The notes: generated by a model from the sequence alone, not told the origin. A DNA stretch of 64,000 nt from Saksenaea vasiformis B4078 (GCA_000697055.1 JNDT01002369.1:1-64000), one strand, 5' to 3'; positions 34,955 to 48,189 are shown, numbered from the stretch's first letter. Program-made: numbers and translations.

Positions 34955-35520
34955 CTATTAACACTTTGCGTTGACACCATTTCAATGCTGCGGTGACGAA
35001 CAGTAGATCTTTGCGGAGAGAAGCAGATGTCTTCACTTCTAAATCAAAGGTCCAACGCACCAATCGGAACGCGTAAAATGGTACTATTTAAAGGGACGCA
35101 TGAATTCTTTTTTTTTTTCTTTGGCTCTGTTCATTTTACATCTCCGGTATGTATTTCTAATGGGACACGTATCCAGGATCACTCATGTCCCTTGATGTAT
35201 TGTTTAGCCTGTATGACCTCTGTCCCGAACCGTCTCGGCTGTGGTGGTGTTCATGATCCATCACTTAAGTAAAATAAATGTTGTCGCACTCAGCATCACT
35301 CGTCTTGTACAATAGATCGCTGGACGTTGTATCGCCTCAAGTCCTCTGCAGTGTGTTACAATTGGCCCTGTTCCATTCTGCTCCCTCTCCTTGCCCCACC
35401 CATCACGGTGCGAGGTACGGTCGCCAGGATCTTCTTGGAATTACCTTTCGGGGGTTAAGTTAAATGGCATCCAAGTGTTTGTTCCTTTTACTAACCATGA
35501 ACAAATTTTTATGCTGTCTA
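34955..35520 (+). repeat. Dispersed repeat family, copy B
   Basis: Resembles copy A (4548-4905) at both ends and is longer in the middle, with inserted sequence between the ATCAAAGGT block and the CTAACCATGAACAAATTT block. Its middle, including TAGCCTGTATGACCTCTGTC and CAAGTCCTCTGCAGTG, also matches copy C near 52190-52480. No conserved reading frame between copies. Confidence 0.55.
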
Positions 35521-37951
35521 TATGAAATTGGCGTCCATCGAGGGGCCGCGTCGATGTAAGTAGTGTATGAATTTGTTGCCAACTTATGTATTAACGAATG
35601 CATATTTGATTCTTAGGGCACATTGTGTGAGTTCAATCTCATTGGTTGTAATTCTAAGAAAGTGAAGACACAGATTTGAGAACCTCTGTTGGTGAGAAAT
35701 CCGCACCTAGCCGCGTGGCCTCTGGAGTCAATATTTCCATTGTAATCCGCAAACTGAAGGTAACGTTTGTCTTTAAGCTAAAGTAATTATGATCTATGAG
35801 CTGATGTGAATAATGTGGGGTACAGTAAAAGCAAGACATGCATCGCAAAACGTAGTTTTGGTTGAGGCCCTTGTACCGAAGGACGTTGAAAGGTACAACT
35901 TGTAGTCTCGGCCGCGAGCATCCTGTGAGCTTGGTGACATCCTAGTTATGACCAAGGCATCCTACACTAGCTGTGTACTTGTTACCCCCAAATGTACTGC
36001 GTGCTGCGAGCAGGGTGTCCTTGCCTCCATGCTTGCGTAGACATAACTGCCTCTTTATCTTCAGTTGAATGAACGCTATTGGCTTTTGATATATAGACTG
36101 ATCTTTTTATATTAACGTTTTGAAAATTGGCGCCCACCACCATGGGCAAACCCTCATACGGTGGTCATACCACGGCAAGTCTCTTTTGTTGCCCACATTA
36201 CAAGTATTGGCGTAATGTCAAAAACGGTCAAACTGAGCCTCTTACCAGCCGCAAGCTCAACCTTGGTGATTGCTAATCTATCGAGGTTTAGCGTTGTCTG
36301 TCAAGTCCAGCCTTGCATTAAAGAGGTCTGGAGTATGAGTTATCAGTTGCAGGAAGGCGCATATGGAACGATTACGAGTAAGTGTCAAAGCTCGTCTTTT
36401 TTGCTCTCTCTGATCACTCCTTTTTCTTTTATCCAGGCTCCATGGAATTCACTAGGACGGCACGTAATGCACTTTCCCCTCGCATCCAATCTTCATTGAT
36501 GCCTAGTGTTCTTCTCTGCTGTTGTTGTAATTTATCCACAGCATTTTTTTTGTTTTTGCTTCCCCGATTTTGTGTTTTGTCTCTTATTTACTTGTTAAAC
36601 CATTTGTATCATATTGTATCAAGCTTTGCACAAACTCACCGCAACACGGACAGGTCATCTGTTTGTTAGCGGAGCTCTGCTTACACGGCATGCTTGCAAC
36701 TAGACTGATAACAAGTTGCAAACATTCAATGAGATAAAAATATACTTGTGCTTTTGTATGAGATGATGATGATCACCACAAGTCGCCTATTTGTGCTGTT
36801 AAATGTTGTTTGTAATAGCGAGAAATGTAATAAAAGCTTGTCATAAAGACTAGCAGATAACAACCGATCATCTGTAGCCCGAAAAGCCCTCGTGCCATAT
36901 CATCATCAGCGAGACTATTTATTTTGAACAATAGAGCGTGTTGGATTATTAATAGCATCACTAGTTTTGTATCATCAACAGCTAAGCTACTAACTAGTGT
37001 TGCGCAGTAGCAATGTTTACATTACCACAGAGCGCTTTCGACGTCAAAAAAGCGCTGCATGGTACGATTGCATTTTCTGTACAGTCGATTACGAAGAGTT
37101 GCTAGCTATTAGAACTTCAATAAGGTACCCCGATCCTTCTTCTGCTTCTTCAAATTGCTCTTATTGTTTGATCCCCCACATGATCCAGGTTCTAATAGCT
37201 AGCAAAGAGGACGTTTTATCAGCAATACCAATAGTTAGTTCATAAGAAAGTATCCCTAGTTCTTCGAAGGAAGAGAATAGGAAATTCAGGAAGAGAGATC
37301 TTGAATTAAAAATATCATGGAATTAGTAGTGGTATGTGAGCTAATGACCAGTCGAGCACGTAAAAGTGCTTCTCTCCAGAAATTCGACAACCGTCTGATG
37401 TGCTTCTTTTTCGTTTCTTTTCTTCTTTTTTTAGTAAGAGATCTTACTGAAAGCCGGGTATCTCAGGCCCGTTGACGTTATTCATTACAAGGTCTAAACT
37501 TTGCATGCTATACTACCTTTGAACTTTCACCTTCTGCAGGTCTATATCCCAGAGGCATTTTTTGTTCCCCTTTTCTCAATAAGCACGTATAGTAGCTTTG
37601 CTATTTTCAGCGAAGTATTTCATATATATGATCCCCGGGCACAGTTTTACCGACCTCATTACGCTTTCTACAGATACGAGGAGACCTTTTATAATACGTA
37701 AACGTTTTCAATAATCAATTCTGATAGATATACAGCCAATGATATCATCATACGTAGCAAAACGTCGCTTGCATAATTGAGGAAGCATAACAGACCAAGT
37801 CTCTGCCGAGCTGGAGCAAAATTCACTCCCAGTCAGAACAAACGTGTTCTATTGGCCAGCGCAAATAATTTTCGACCTTCCGCCGATTCATGTGCAAAAA
37901 ACCTGCAACGTATTCTTCTTTCATTTCTCTTGGCTATAGTCGTAGCATCTG
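35521..37951. other. Spacer, probably transposon-derived, no supported gene
   Basis: Contains TTGGCGCCCACC at about 36125, which resembles a retroelement primer-binding site, and a related TTGGCGTCC at 35528. No paired long terminal repeats were recognised. A perfect 17-bp inverted repeat is listed separately. Short open frames (for example 37777-38037) overlap the start of the UPF0132-like gene in another frame and are not supported. Confidence 0.5.
37099..37205. repeat. Inverted repeat, 17-bp perfect arms with 73-bp loop
   Basis: TTGCTAGCTATTAGAAC at 37099-37115 is the exact reverse complement of 37189-37205. The arms do not extend further. It could fold as a hairpin in either strand, or be the ends of a very small inserted element. 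Confidence 0.7.
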
Positions 37952-38720
37952 ATGGATTTCTCACCATACAAACCTTCACCGGACGAAGACCGTACTGTAC
38001 GTTTGCAGAAAGAACGACAAAAGGAGAAGCAGAATAAAGGCAAAGCGAAAAACACGTCAGTGAATGGAGGGTCGTACAGCCCCTACCAGGCTGGGTCACC
38101 AGCAAATGCTCATACTCAGGCATCAGCATCGTTGGTGGAGGAAGGATTATTTACCGATGCAGCTAGCTTGGGAGGACCTTCACGAGGTGCCTCTTCTGGA
38201 ATGCTCCGTGTAAACAAATATGAAACGACATTGCCAATCCGTGTTGACATTGAGGCAGCCATGACATACATTCTGGGTCCTATTACCGGTAAGCATGGAT
38301 GAAAGGAGTAATGGACCTCACAACGGAAATGAATGTTAGGACTTTTCTTCCTGATTTGTGAGAGACAGAATGACTATGTGCGATTTCATGCTTGGCAGGT
38401 CAGTGTCATAGAAGGAAAAAAAAAACAATAACAGCATAGTGACAATTTTTATATTCCAGTCTACTTTGGTTTTCCTATCGTTGATGTGTATCCATTTTGT
38501 TTTAATGTTTATCTCGAGCTTTTTATCATGGGCATTGTTCTTTGTTGACGTGGGTTTGCTCGTTTGGTTGACGTAAGTGCTGCTCTTTTTGGGATGTTGG
38601 TTTCATTGGGACAAACTAAATATCATCAGATACCGCGCTTATCTCGATGGGGCGTCACTGGAAAGATATGAGCTACCATACGCCGGGCCGCTAGCTTCCG
38701 AGTGGGTGGATTCGGAATGA
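37952..38720 (+). CDS. UPF0132/DUF4870-like small membrane protein
   Basis: Function unknown. Exons 37952-38288, 38340-38398, 38460-38572 and 38630-38720 give 199 aa. A polar N-terminal half (FSPYKPSPDED, Gly/Ser-rich) precedes a membrane module: AAMTYILGPITGLFFLICE, then QNDYVRFHAWQS, then two hydrophobic spans (LVFLSLMCIHFVLMF and SFLSWALFFVDVGLLVWLTY). The pattern of a helix, a charged ND(Y/F)VRFHA loop and two more helices is that of the UPF0132 family. The tail AYLDGASLERYELPYAGPLA is hydrophilic. All introns are GT-AG and in phase. The first exon start is the ATG just before the SPYKP motif. Confidence 0.78.
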
Positions 38721-39262
38721 TCTAGTGTTTTCGTACCAAAAAAAAAGTCATTGATACCTATATACATCTTATTCGATGCAGATTACAGTAATACATATTG
38801 CTTTTCTGTGCTACGGCGGGAGCTACCGCCTACCTGTTGTTAACCCTATGTATTCCCACGAGTATCAGCTGCTATTCACGACAGTGATCATCACAGCAGG
38901 TGATGGGTACGTTTCAGTACCTGGTCTCAAAGAAAGCGGAAAAAGGAGTGAGAGAGCAAAAATGGGGTCATGTATAAAACTCAGTTCTCATCCGTTGATC
39001 CGTAGCAAAATCGAGCAGTTTTCTTTTTTCCATCTATATTGTTGTGATACGACAGCACGAAAAAAGCAAGAAAGAAGCTATGATTGCAAAGAGACTACCT
39101 CATTTGGGGCCAAGCAAATGCTCTACAATTGGGGCATTTTTTATATATATGAAAATTTAAAAAATGATTGGTTGCTTTAATGTAAATTGTACACCACGAC
39201 CAGGTGGCAACAGAACCCCTGTAGGAGGTATTAAGACGTACACACAAAACAAAGTCAGACTA
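38721..39262. other. Spacer between convergent genes
   Basis: 3' flanks of the UPF0132-like gene (+) and the RhoGEF (-). An open frame at 38776-39180 exists but has no recognisable domain and no coding-like composition. Nothing else seen. Confidence 0.55.
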
Positions 39263-41118
39263 CTAAGAACGAGGCCTGCCATCACTTCCAGCGCTGTCTG
39301 AACTTCCAAAAGACGCTTTCGACGAACTACTTGAACCCACTGTGCCGAGACGTCTCACAGAATTAGGCGGCGACCGACTGTGTGCTAACCGCCGACTTTG
39401 AGCCACTAGTACCAAAAAAAAAAATCGAGATGTTAGTCTTATCCGAGGAAATGGAGATAACTACCACCTACAATTTCTTGCGCGTGCTTCACGATCCAGG
39501 TTCTCAATCACAATAGTTAATTGTTTCAACCATTCCTCCTGTTCTTCTTTGCTACTTGTATGTAGAACGTGGACGGTTGGTGAGGCGACAAACGTTGTAT
39601 TTAAGGTGTCGACGCCTTGGATTGATGGCGTAATTTCAATGCGATATTCTTGGCCATCGGCTTCTTCCGCCGGTAGTGGTCGTACACGAGCACGTTCCAA
39701 AACAATATGACCTTTGTATTGTAATACCGTTCGATTATTGTCTTGCTTTGGACGTACGAAGGCAAGAAGATCAGAAAACAAAAGGTATGTACGCTCTTCG
39801 CCAGTCGATCTCATGATGACCCGTGACAATTGACCTTGCAATATCAACCGACGCTGAGCCTTGACGCCAAACGGTGCACCTACCAAGGCTTGATGGATCA
39901 TAAGGACCTGGTCGACGTTGTCGGCATCGTCTACTCTACGAAAGCGGTGAGTCTCCCCAATTTTTTTTAGATAGTCTGTACTTTGGTTTTATTTCATCTG
40001 CTATGGCTTGGATCCATTGTTTGCATTTTAATAATCCTGCGTAATCCGGATGCATGGGTGATGTGATATCAGCTAATTTGGGTATGATTTGCGCGTAGCG
40101 GTGGATACATCCCACAGGAATCTGCAAAAGAGAAATCAGAGTAGCACCTTTCAACGCCGGGTCTTTGTGTGCCGACTGAAGACCGATTACAATAAATAAG
40201 AATACTGCCAATTCGGGTACAGCTTACGTCGATAAATTTCTTAAAAGGTTGGTACCTCGTCAAACGTTCGTAGGTCGTCACGGCAACGTCGTAATTATCG
40301 AGGTACTTGTGATATATTTTCAGCATGGGAAACTTCGGGTTGGTTCGTTAGCTTTCTTTCTTTTTCTCTTCAAGTTGGATTATACCCATGTTTGAAATAC
40401 ATCCGAGATGATCTGCGTAGGTCCCCACATGCGCAACCTAGTTGATAATTAGCATGGTTTTTTTGATTACCAAAAAGTCACAACTATGTGTTACCTTTGC
40501 TCGAGTCCTGTAAAAATTTCTTGATGCGCCTCAACGATATCGGTGAAATTTCCGAAAAGCCAGTGCAATTCGCGCTGGGTACAGACCATCTTTTTCATCC
40601 CAAGAAAATTAAGAGAAGATTGTTTAGAATCCTTACGCAATGGTTGCAAAAACACGCGCATGGTAAGATTAAGAGATTCCAAATACGCTTGTTCGGATGC
40701 GTGTAACTCCTGTACGAGCGTTTCGCGTCTTCGGTGTATCAGTTCATGGTCTGTATGACAAAAACGATGGTCGCGGTTATTATTATAAAAAAAATTCGCT
40801 CGTTGCACTAGTTGTCGAGGGCGATTTTTGAACCGGGTCCTTACCAATCAAGCCATCGTCAACATCATCGTATTCTAAGCTGTCAATAATATCGAATTGG
40901 TCGTTTGCATAATCATCCAAATCATGAACGGTTGGTGAAGTGGGTGTTTCAGAAGATATGGCAGTCCAGGTTGTCGTGCCACTAGGATAACGTATCGAGT
41001 TTGTATAGTTGCTGCTACTTTTACTAGAATGGCTGCTCATGCTGGTAATACTTTCGAACCTTTGTTGTCTTCCGGGATAATCCCTAGAAGTCGGTGCAGA
41101 AGGACCACGCTGGGACAT
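39263..41118 (-). CDS. Rho guanine nucleotide exchange factor (DH-PH)
   Basis: Activates a Rho-family GTPase at the cell cortex. A Ser/Thr-rich N-terminal region (MSQRGPSAPTSRDYPG onward) ends with an acidic stretch. The DH domain follows: RRRETLVQELHASEQAYLES (first conserved region), FGNFTDIVEAHQEIF, KYLDNYDVAVTTYERL, and the helix with IPVGCIHRYAQIIPKL. The PH domain runs from RRLILQGQLSRVIMRSTGE through YLLFSDLLAFV and VLERARVRPL to TSSKEEQEEWLKQLTIVIEN. The Ser-rich tail (RSPPNSVRRLG) ends at the stop at 39263. No Cdc24-type CH or PB1 domain is seen, so it is closer to a general Dbl-family GEF than to Cdc24. The target GTPase cannot be told from sequence. Confidence 0.82.
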
Positions 41119-42949
41119 GTTCGTCCAAGATGGAGATAAACGAAACAAAGAAAAAAAAGAGTTTAACTTAAAAAGAAAAAAAAAAGAGAGAGAGGGGAAA
41201 AAATGCCGGGGAGAGGGAGAGAAAGAGAAAGGGAAAGAAGGAAGGAAACAGAAATGGTTCATCCGGTGCTGTTTTATTTAATGCGATTGTCACGGTTATT
41301 ACAAGCACTGAATGCAACCTTTGTGCATCTGATTTTAAAATAGTGCAGAGGAAGCACAATCATGTTGAAACATATTAGCTCTTTTTTCATTCCCATGGTT
41401 ACTTCGTAGTCACCTGTAATAAAACCCTCCCACTCGCCCTTTGTCGTTGTATTTCAAGTCCGCCCATGGTAGCTATCATGGGTTCTTTGTTTTTTTTTTT
41501 TTTACTTTCCATTCATCATTGTGCCACACACTCTCTCGACTATATATTCTTGTTGCTATTAAAATTGACACTAGGTTTTAAAAGTGCTCTGTGATCTGTG
41601 CTGTGTCCCCAGCGCGCGGAACATGCGTAACTGAGTTCCCTTGAACACACAAAGCATGTGTAACCTCAAGCGCTAGTTTTCTCACTCTCCTTTTGCTTTT
41701 TTTTCTTTTCCACTTACTATGCCATCACCATGGAGAGCTATCGTTGGTTTAGTGAAAAGCCTAAATGTATATCCACCTCGGTCCTTTCCTTAAATTAGAA
41801 GTCATCCTGCAATTGTACTCCATGTTATCAAGTGTCACAAAAATGCTATTTACAGCAGATCCATAGATAACATCTAACCTAAGCTGATCGCTATTATTTG
41901 AGTAGTTTGACTGCACAATGCGATAACCTCGCTCCCTATGTTTACATTGAGCTAAAGTAGAGCCATGCATCGTGAGAAAGAAAGAAAAAAACGAAGCTAC
42001 CTGTGGTCTGAGGCACGTTCATTTGACGTTGCGCTTGGCAGTCCTCTTAATTAAAGGTTCTGGGCAGCCCCAGGATGCAGCAGAAACAAGCTTGGGGCTC
42101 GTTCAAAAAAATTTAAAACCACAACCTGCTGACAACCTGTTATATTCCGAATATACTTAATATAGTACTGATTTTTCTCCCGGATGATCACAGGCGGGTT
42201 TCCTGCTCGTGGTTGCCCATTAAATTGACACAAATGATTTTCCAAATAGAAGTCGACGTAGGAAGCTAGCCCGGTATACTGATCAGTCCAAACATCATGC
42301 AGGCATGGCATCTGATTCTAATTGCCATAGCACGTCTGCACATTAAACCTTAACAAAATTCTATACCAAATGAAAAAAAAAGCTACTTTCTAACAAGTAA
42401 CCTATGCGATGTATCTAATTTTACAATGCTGCATGCATGCACTTGGTAGGGATCGCCTTTACTTGAGTTAACTACAAGCTGCTACCGTTCCATTGAGAAT
42501 CAGGTACTCTGACATTGTGTTACGCATAACCACGTTGTGGAGCCAATCATCTGTATGCTATCCCGACTAAGTCGACGATCGCCAAGTGTACGTCCACTGT
42601 TCGCAGTAATAAAAAAAACTTTATTCTTCTTTCGCTAGCACATACGTTTGGTGTTATCATTTGTTTGCTATTTAATCAACTTTTAAGCCGATGTGTATTT
42701 TCCTTCTTGTGAGAAACTCCTTCATAATCGATATTGTTAGCAGAGCAATGGCCCATTTTCCTTGAAACAGTAGTACATGGTCACGTGTATAAGCTTGTGC
42801 TTGCAACGATTGGCTTTGTTTTGTGCTTTTCTTCCTTTTTTTTTTAGTGCTCTGCAGCTTGTTCCTTATTGCTCAATTTCTCTCACTTATTGTGGCTTGT
42901 TTCTTCGCCACGCGTTACATTCGAGACAGCTTCTGCTTTTGTCTCTTTA
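41119..42949. other. Spacer upstream of DOA10 with interrupted minus-strand frames
   Basis: RhoGEF leader (A/G-rich on the plus strand, 41140-41250) and DOA10 promoter. On the minus strand at 41761-42311 two open stretches (DVIYGSAVNSIFVTLDN; CLHDVWTDQYTGLASYVDFY) look protein-like but lie in separate frames without splice signals I can defend. Possible transposon-ORF remnants; family unknown. Confidence 0.45.
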
Positions 42950-45900
42950 ATGTCAAGCAATGGACGACGACCAGGGCAAGTTTCATACACACGTCTGTTA
43001 TGCATTCCTGCTGACCCTAGGTTACAGCTATTTGCAGAGTCTGTCGGTGTGAAGCAGCACCTGACCACCCGCTTTTTTATCCTTGCAAATGCTCTGGGAG
43101 CATTCGCTATGTACATCAGGACTGGTAGTGTGGTAAAAAAGAAAGTGGTGTTGCCTGTCTAGTTTTTCTTATTGAATTCTATGCGTCGGTCTTAGTCTTA
43201 TCGAGTGGTTATCACACAGCAAGAAAGAGTAAGCAATCATGCACTTTCCGCCACTTGGAAGGGGTCCGCTCTGTATTAGTTGCTGATAGCCTTTGATCCA
43301 GATTCTGTGAGCTCTGCGAGCACCCATTCACGTTTACACCAATATACCGAAAAGACATGCCTGAGCACGTTCCTCCTAGCATTATAATGCAGCAGTGCGT
43401 GCGTCGCACGGGCGTCCTGGTGAAAACAGCGCTCAGGGCGCTGGCCGTGTTGACTGTTTGGCTTGTGTTATTACCATTTTTAACGCTATGGGCATGGCGA
43501 CTGTTGTTTTGGAGTGGAGAACGTTTCATCGTTTCGATGCATAGAGCGCCTCTTGACGATTCACAGGAAGAATCGCTTGCACAAATGACAAATAACTCCG
43601 AGACCGCTCAGTCTACCTTTGACTTTAGGTATACCCACACGGCGAGAGTTGTTGTAATCTTGAATTCGCGTTCTGATACTTTCCTTTTCTGGCAGACATA
43701 TCTTGGCAGATTGTTTCGAGGGACAGATCATCACGGTGTTTGTTATTGTGATCTTTGTTGCGGCTTATCTCTTCCGAGAATGGATCGTTCAGAATATGCC
43801 AGTAGCAGTGGAAGAAGAAGAGGATCGGGACATGCCTGACCTCGTCCATGTGCAACTCAATCGCGAAGCTCAGCATTTACAGGAACAGCAGGAAGCGATC
43901 AATATGCTGATCCAAGCCCTACGTACGCTTCCAGAAGAGGAAAATGCTCGGGAGCGGGAAAGGATAAACGAAGGCTTAGAAGAAACTCGGAGGGAACTTG
44001 GACGAAAGAAGAGTATCAGTGATGAACAAGATTCGACGGCAAACCAATCTGAGATGAGAGCGGCGTTCAGTAGTCGGCTAAACGCTAACGATAATGAAGG
44101 CCTGGTTGCATTGGCAGATCATAATAACAACAACGCCGAAGGCTTCTTTTCTACAACGAGTACTGATGGAACGCTACAGCAACCTCTCCACGGACATGCA
44201 GCCTACAGAGATGACGATTTTGGAATGCCTCACTATGAAGACCGTGCGGAAGTAATAGGGTCCTCGTCATCCTCTTCTTCTTCTTCTAGTCATCGTCCAG
44301 AATCTGACGAAAATAGACACCACCGTTACAAAGGAAAAGAAAGGGAAGAGGAAGTACATGGAGATGTTCCATGGAGAACGGCAACTTCTACGGCGGACGC
44401 CGTGCATGAAGAGGAAGATGAACAAGACAGCGAGAGTATCTGGCAACGGTACAAGGAGAATGATAGACATCGTCGAGCGGCGTCTGAAGAAACGTGGCGA
44501 GAGGATGACGCTGTTCGCCAGAGACAGGCGTGGAGAAATACACGCAGGGTTCTTGATGACCACGAAAGATGGATAGACGAGATGATTAATATGGCCGAGG
44601 TCCGTCAGGAGCAAGCTCGACAAAACCAGCGTAGAATCGTTGACAATCGCGCAAGAGAATGGGCTTTAGAAGGAGCGGCAGAGAGAAACAACAACGTTGG
44701 CAACCACCAAGAAAATGCTGAACCTGATAATGATGAACCGTTTGATATTGGCGAGGACATGGATGGCGTTCTGGAAGCGATTGGTATGCGTGGCAATATG
44801 CTAACACTTGTGCAAAACGCTACTTTGATGTCTCTTATGATCACTTTGTGCCTCGTTATAGCCGTCTGGCTCCCATATGTAGTGGGGCGTTTCATCATCT
44901 TGGTAGGACAGGTACCTTAATTTTTAGTTTCATAGTTTAACCTTCTTTTGCCGTCGTAGTTACAACCAATTCACCTTGTACAGAAGCCTATCTATATCAT
45001 GAGATTAGTCACAGATCCTTTGGTTGATTTTACCTTGGATCACGCTATTCCCTTTATGTGGTCCACAACCATGTTAGATCGTGTTGTTTCTAGACATGCT
45101 GGGGACACTCTACGCCAGATCGGAGATACCATTTATCAAGCCGCGCTTGGTTTCCACGGGCATCCTCAGACAGACAATGGACGGCAAATCGGCAGCGAAA
45201 CGCAAGTAGACGCTTCATTAGATTCTGTGGTCACAACAGCCTGGTCCGTGGTGAAATCGGTGTTTGAAGTAGCCGAGCGTACCTGTCGCGGCTTTGCTAT
45301 GGGGCAAACAGGACTAGATCGGACCGTGTGTATCGTGGCAGGATATACCTTCCTCATTCTTCTCGGATCATGGTACCTTGGTCGTGCCCGTGCTATGCGG
45401 GCAAGAGAAAATGGTGTTCAGGTGCTGTTACGACAACAAGGCGTTTTCCTCAAGGTGCTCTTCTTCACTGGACTTGAGCTGGTTATCTTCCCTATGTTCT
45501 GTGGATTCTTCCTTGATTTTACTGCCTCGCCTGCGTTTTCTGATACATCGCGATGGTCATTTTATCGAGAGAACCCATACAGCTCGGTGTTCCTGCACTG
45601 GTTCCTGGGTACAGGCTTCCTGTTTCACTTCGCCATCTTTATTACACTTTGTCGCGAGATACTCCGACCAGGCGTGATGTGGTTCCTGCGGGACCCAAAT
45701 GACCCACAGTTCCAGCCTATTCAGGAAATGGTAGATCGACCAACGCCAATGCTGATCAAGAGGATTTCTCAAAGCATCCTCATGTACTCAATCGTGGTGG
45801 CAGTGGGTGTCGGCCTTTCAACTTGGATCCTTAGTCAATGTACATCCTTCTTCCCTCTGCGCCTACCCTATCGGTGTGTTTTTTTTTTTTTAAGATGCAT

Positions 45901-47543
45901 GCATGCTCATGAACTCTTCTTTTTCTTGTAATAGGACACCGTTGTCGACACTTGCATTGGACCTTCTGGCACTACAGTTCATTTCGTCGCCTTTGATGCG
46001 TTATTTGAACCCACGGCAAGTTTTCAAGAATCTGCTTGTACGATGGTGGCATGTGACATCTCATCAACTCCGTTTGACATCGTACATGTTCAATGGCCGC
46101 TACCCCGAGGAGGAGGGAGTTCATGTGAGGCGAACATGGAAGGCATGGCTTCTGCGACAAAAGGCTCCTATCGATAATGATGACACCTATGCAGACGTTT
46201 CCATTGGGGATGCTCCGGTCATATTTAAGCGTGAGGGGCAATTGGCTAGAGTACCAAAGTATGACAATGTCCCGGTTGTACCTGGTCGCCCCATGGTCAT
46301 CCCAGTGAACCCTGTAACACTTGAGCCGATTGATGAAAAAGAACAAGGACAACTTCATCCTGCGGCCACGGAATCGAAAGACCAAGAGCATTCCACAGCC
46401 ATTGTATACGTACCGCCTCATTTCCGATGGAGGGTAAGCTGCTGGCCAAACTGTGGACAAAGCTAAATCTTGGTGGCTAGGTGATTTTGTTTCTGGTAGT
46501 AATGTGGCTGTCTGGACTTGTGTTCGCTGTTGGTGTTCTTGTGACGCCAGGTTGGTTCGACGGATCAAATTTGAACGGGTCATTCATTTGTTTTTTATAG
46601 TTCTTCTTGGTCGTTTGGTGTTTGATATTTGTCTTCCGGCGAATACTGCCGTTCACGACGTTTATACGTTTACGCTTGGTGCTGGAATTATGTTATCAGC
46701 TGGGTTTACGTTAAATTGGGTCGGTCACAAGTTCGCCATGCTGAAAGCAGATGGCTACAAAGTGGCCCTAGCATCTGTAGTGGCAAACTGCAAGGAGAAA
46801 CTTGCTTTGGTCAGATTATTTAATTATCACTTTTGGCGGTTCCTGACATTTTTTTTCTTTTGGTCATAGACGTTGAAGCTTGGCTATCTGATTGGTGCAT
46901 TTGGAATTGTCATCCCATTACTTGTGGGTGTGGCGGTTGATCTTTACCTATTTATACCTATTCAGGGCTCAAAATTACCATTAGAAATCCACGTTTCGCA
47001 GGTAAGGGTTTAAAGTCGAACCTAAATGTTTGGGGAGGACTCATAATCTACATTATAGGATTGGTCCCTAGGTGTTGCACTCGTAGGCTTACTTTACGGG
47101 GCTGTGTACGTGTTACCGAATAACGCTTGGCGACGAAAGCTTGACCAAATATTCGGGAATGACATGCTCTTTGTGAACCCATGGGAAATCACACGTTCCA
47201 TGGTCTTGTTTATGATTAGCACAACCGTTGCAGCTATTGTTGTACCAGGCACGCTAGCGGTGGGATTAAGTTATGTCTTTGGTAAGAATCAACTGTAACT
47301 CCCTTCTTGGTTCGCTAATCTTTTTTTTTCTCTTTTACCCTACAAGATCCTTCATTACAAGTTACCCTATTTCGGGGAATCTATCCTGTTGTTTTGTTTT
47401 TATCTGCAACCGTCGCTACACTTGCAGTATGTGCCAAATTATTCGGTGTCTGGATGAGAAAGGTCCGAGATGACGCTTACATGATTGGTAAACAGCTGCA
47501 CAATCTTGAAGAGACGGGGACCATGTCAACGTCAATGAAATAA
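42950..47543 (+). CDS. SSM4: ERAD E3 ubiquitin ligase DOA10/SSM4 (MARCH6 homologue)
   Basis: A multi-spanning ligase of the ER and inner nuclear membrane that ubiquitinates misfolded or regulated proteins. Twelve exons (42950-42979, 43021-43124, 43196-43228, 43302-43628, 43696-44911, 44960-45873, 45935-46433, 46481-46550, 46601-46809, 46870-47001, 47059-47281, 47347-47543) give 1317 aa, the usual length. The N-terminal RING-CH domain is complete across four exons: [52 protein letters not shown] conserved DMPEHVPPS follows, then membrane spans, a long acidic cytosolic loop with coiled-coil-like charge and a poly-Ser run, and many further hydrophobic spans (TD-like region around 45450-45800). 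The C-terminus ends in a cytosolic tail. Start chosen as the ATG that splices in phase to the RING. Confidence 0.9.
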
Positions 47544-48189
47544 TTTGTCTATATTTGCGTCACACTAATTGTATTACAAAGCTAGAAAAAGCGATGTAGA
47601 ACCTTTTTGTCCTTTGTTGTATTGTTTGTTCTTTTTTCTTAAAAAATTGCATGTTATTTTATTAGCTTATACAGTGGAAAATGAAAGAGAACAGGTTTTC
47701 CACGGTGAAGGGCCCCCATGACGAAAGATAAAAAAGAAAAGAGGGTGTCAAGGTGCATTATAAACCCTAGATCTTATGCTTGTCATCTGCTACAGTCTTG
47801 TGCGAGATAGCGATCCGATAGGATTACATCATTTATGGTTCCGCATGATGTTCATATAGTACCTTAGAGCCTTATTACGTGGCACATGAAAAAAGAGCGA
47901 CTATTAACGGAACCCGTGACCATTGATGAAAGTGCAGAGTAACGTTCAAAAAAAAAAAGGAATCGTCACGATAAACAAACCTAAATTGTAGTCTTTATAA
48001 GTCTGTTCGCGAACGTTTCTTTTCCCTTTTTCTCTTTCCCTTTCGTATAAACTTTGTCTTTCTTCCTTGTCTCTTTGTCTCTCTGTTTCTATCTCTTTCT
48101 TCCTCTTTTTTTTCTTTTCCCGGAAGTAAGATTACCGAGAAGGAAATTGGTGTTTTTTTTTCTTGTGTTATTAAATTCTATTTCAGCAG
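47544..48189. other. Spacer with pyrimidine-rich leader
   Basis: 3' flank of DOA10, then CT- and T-rich sequence from 48010 to 48185 that resembles a transcription-start and leader region for the next gene. A TTTCAG directly before 48187 may end a 5' UTR intron. No gene seen. Confidence 0.5.

Noticed and set aside
38776..39180. 134-codon ORF between the UPF0132-like gene and the RhoGEF
   Set aside because: No domain, no splice context, and it lies in the 3' flanks of two convergent genes.
44267..44898. Long minus-strand open frames opposite the DOA10 acidic loop
   Set aside because: They are antisense shadows of a highly charged coding exon and lack any domain; the plus strand carries the supported gene.
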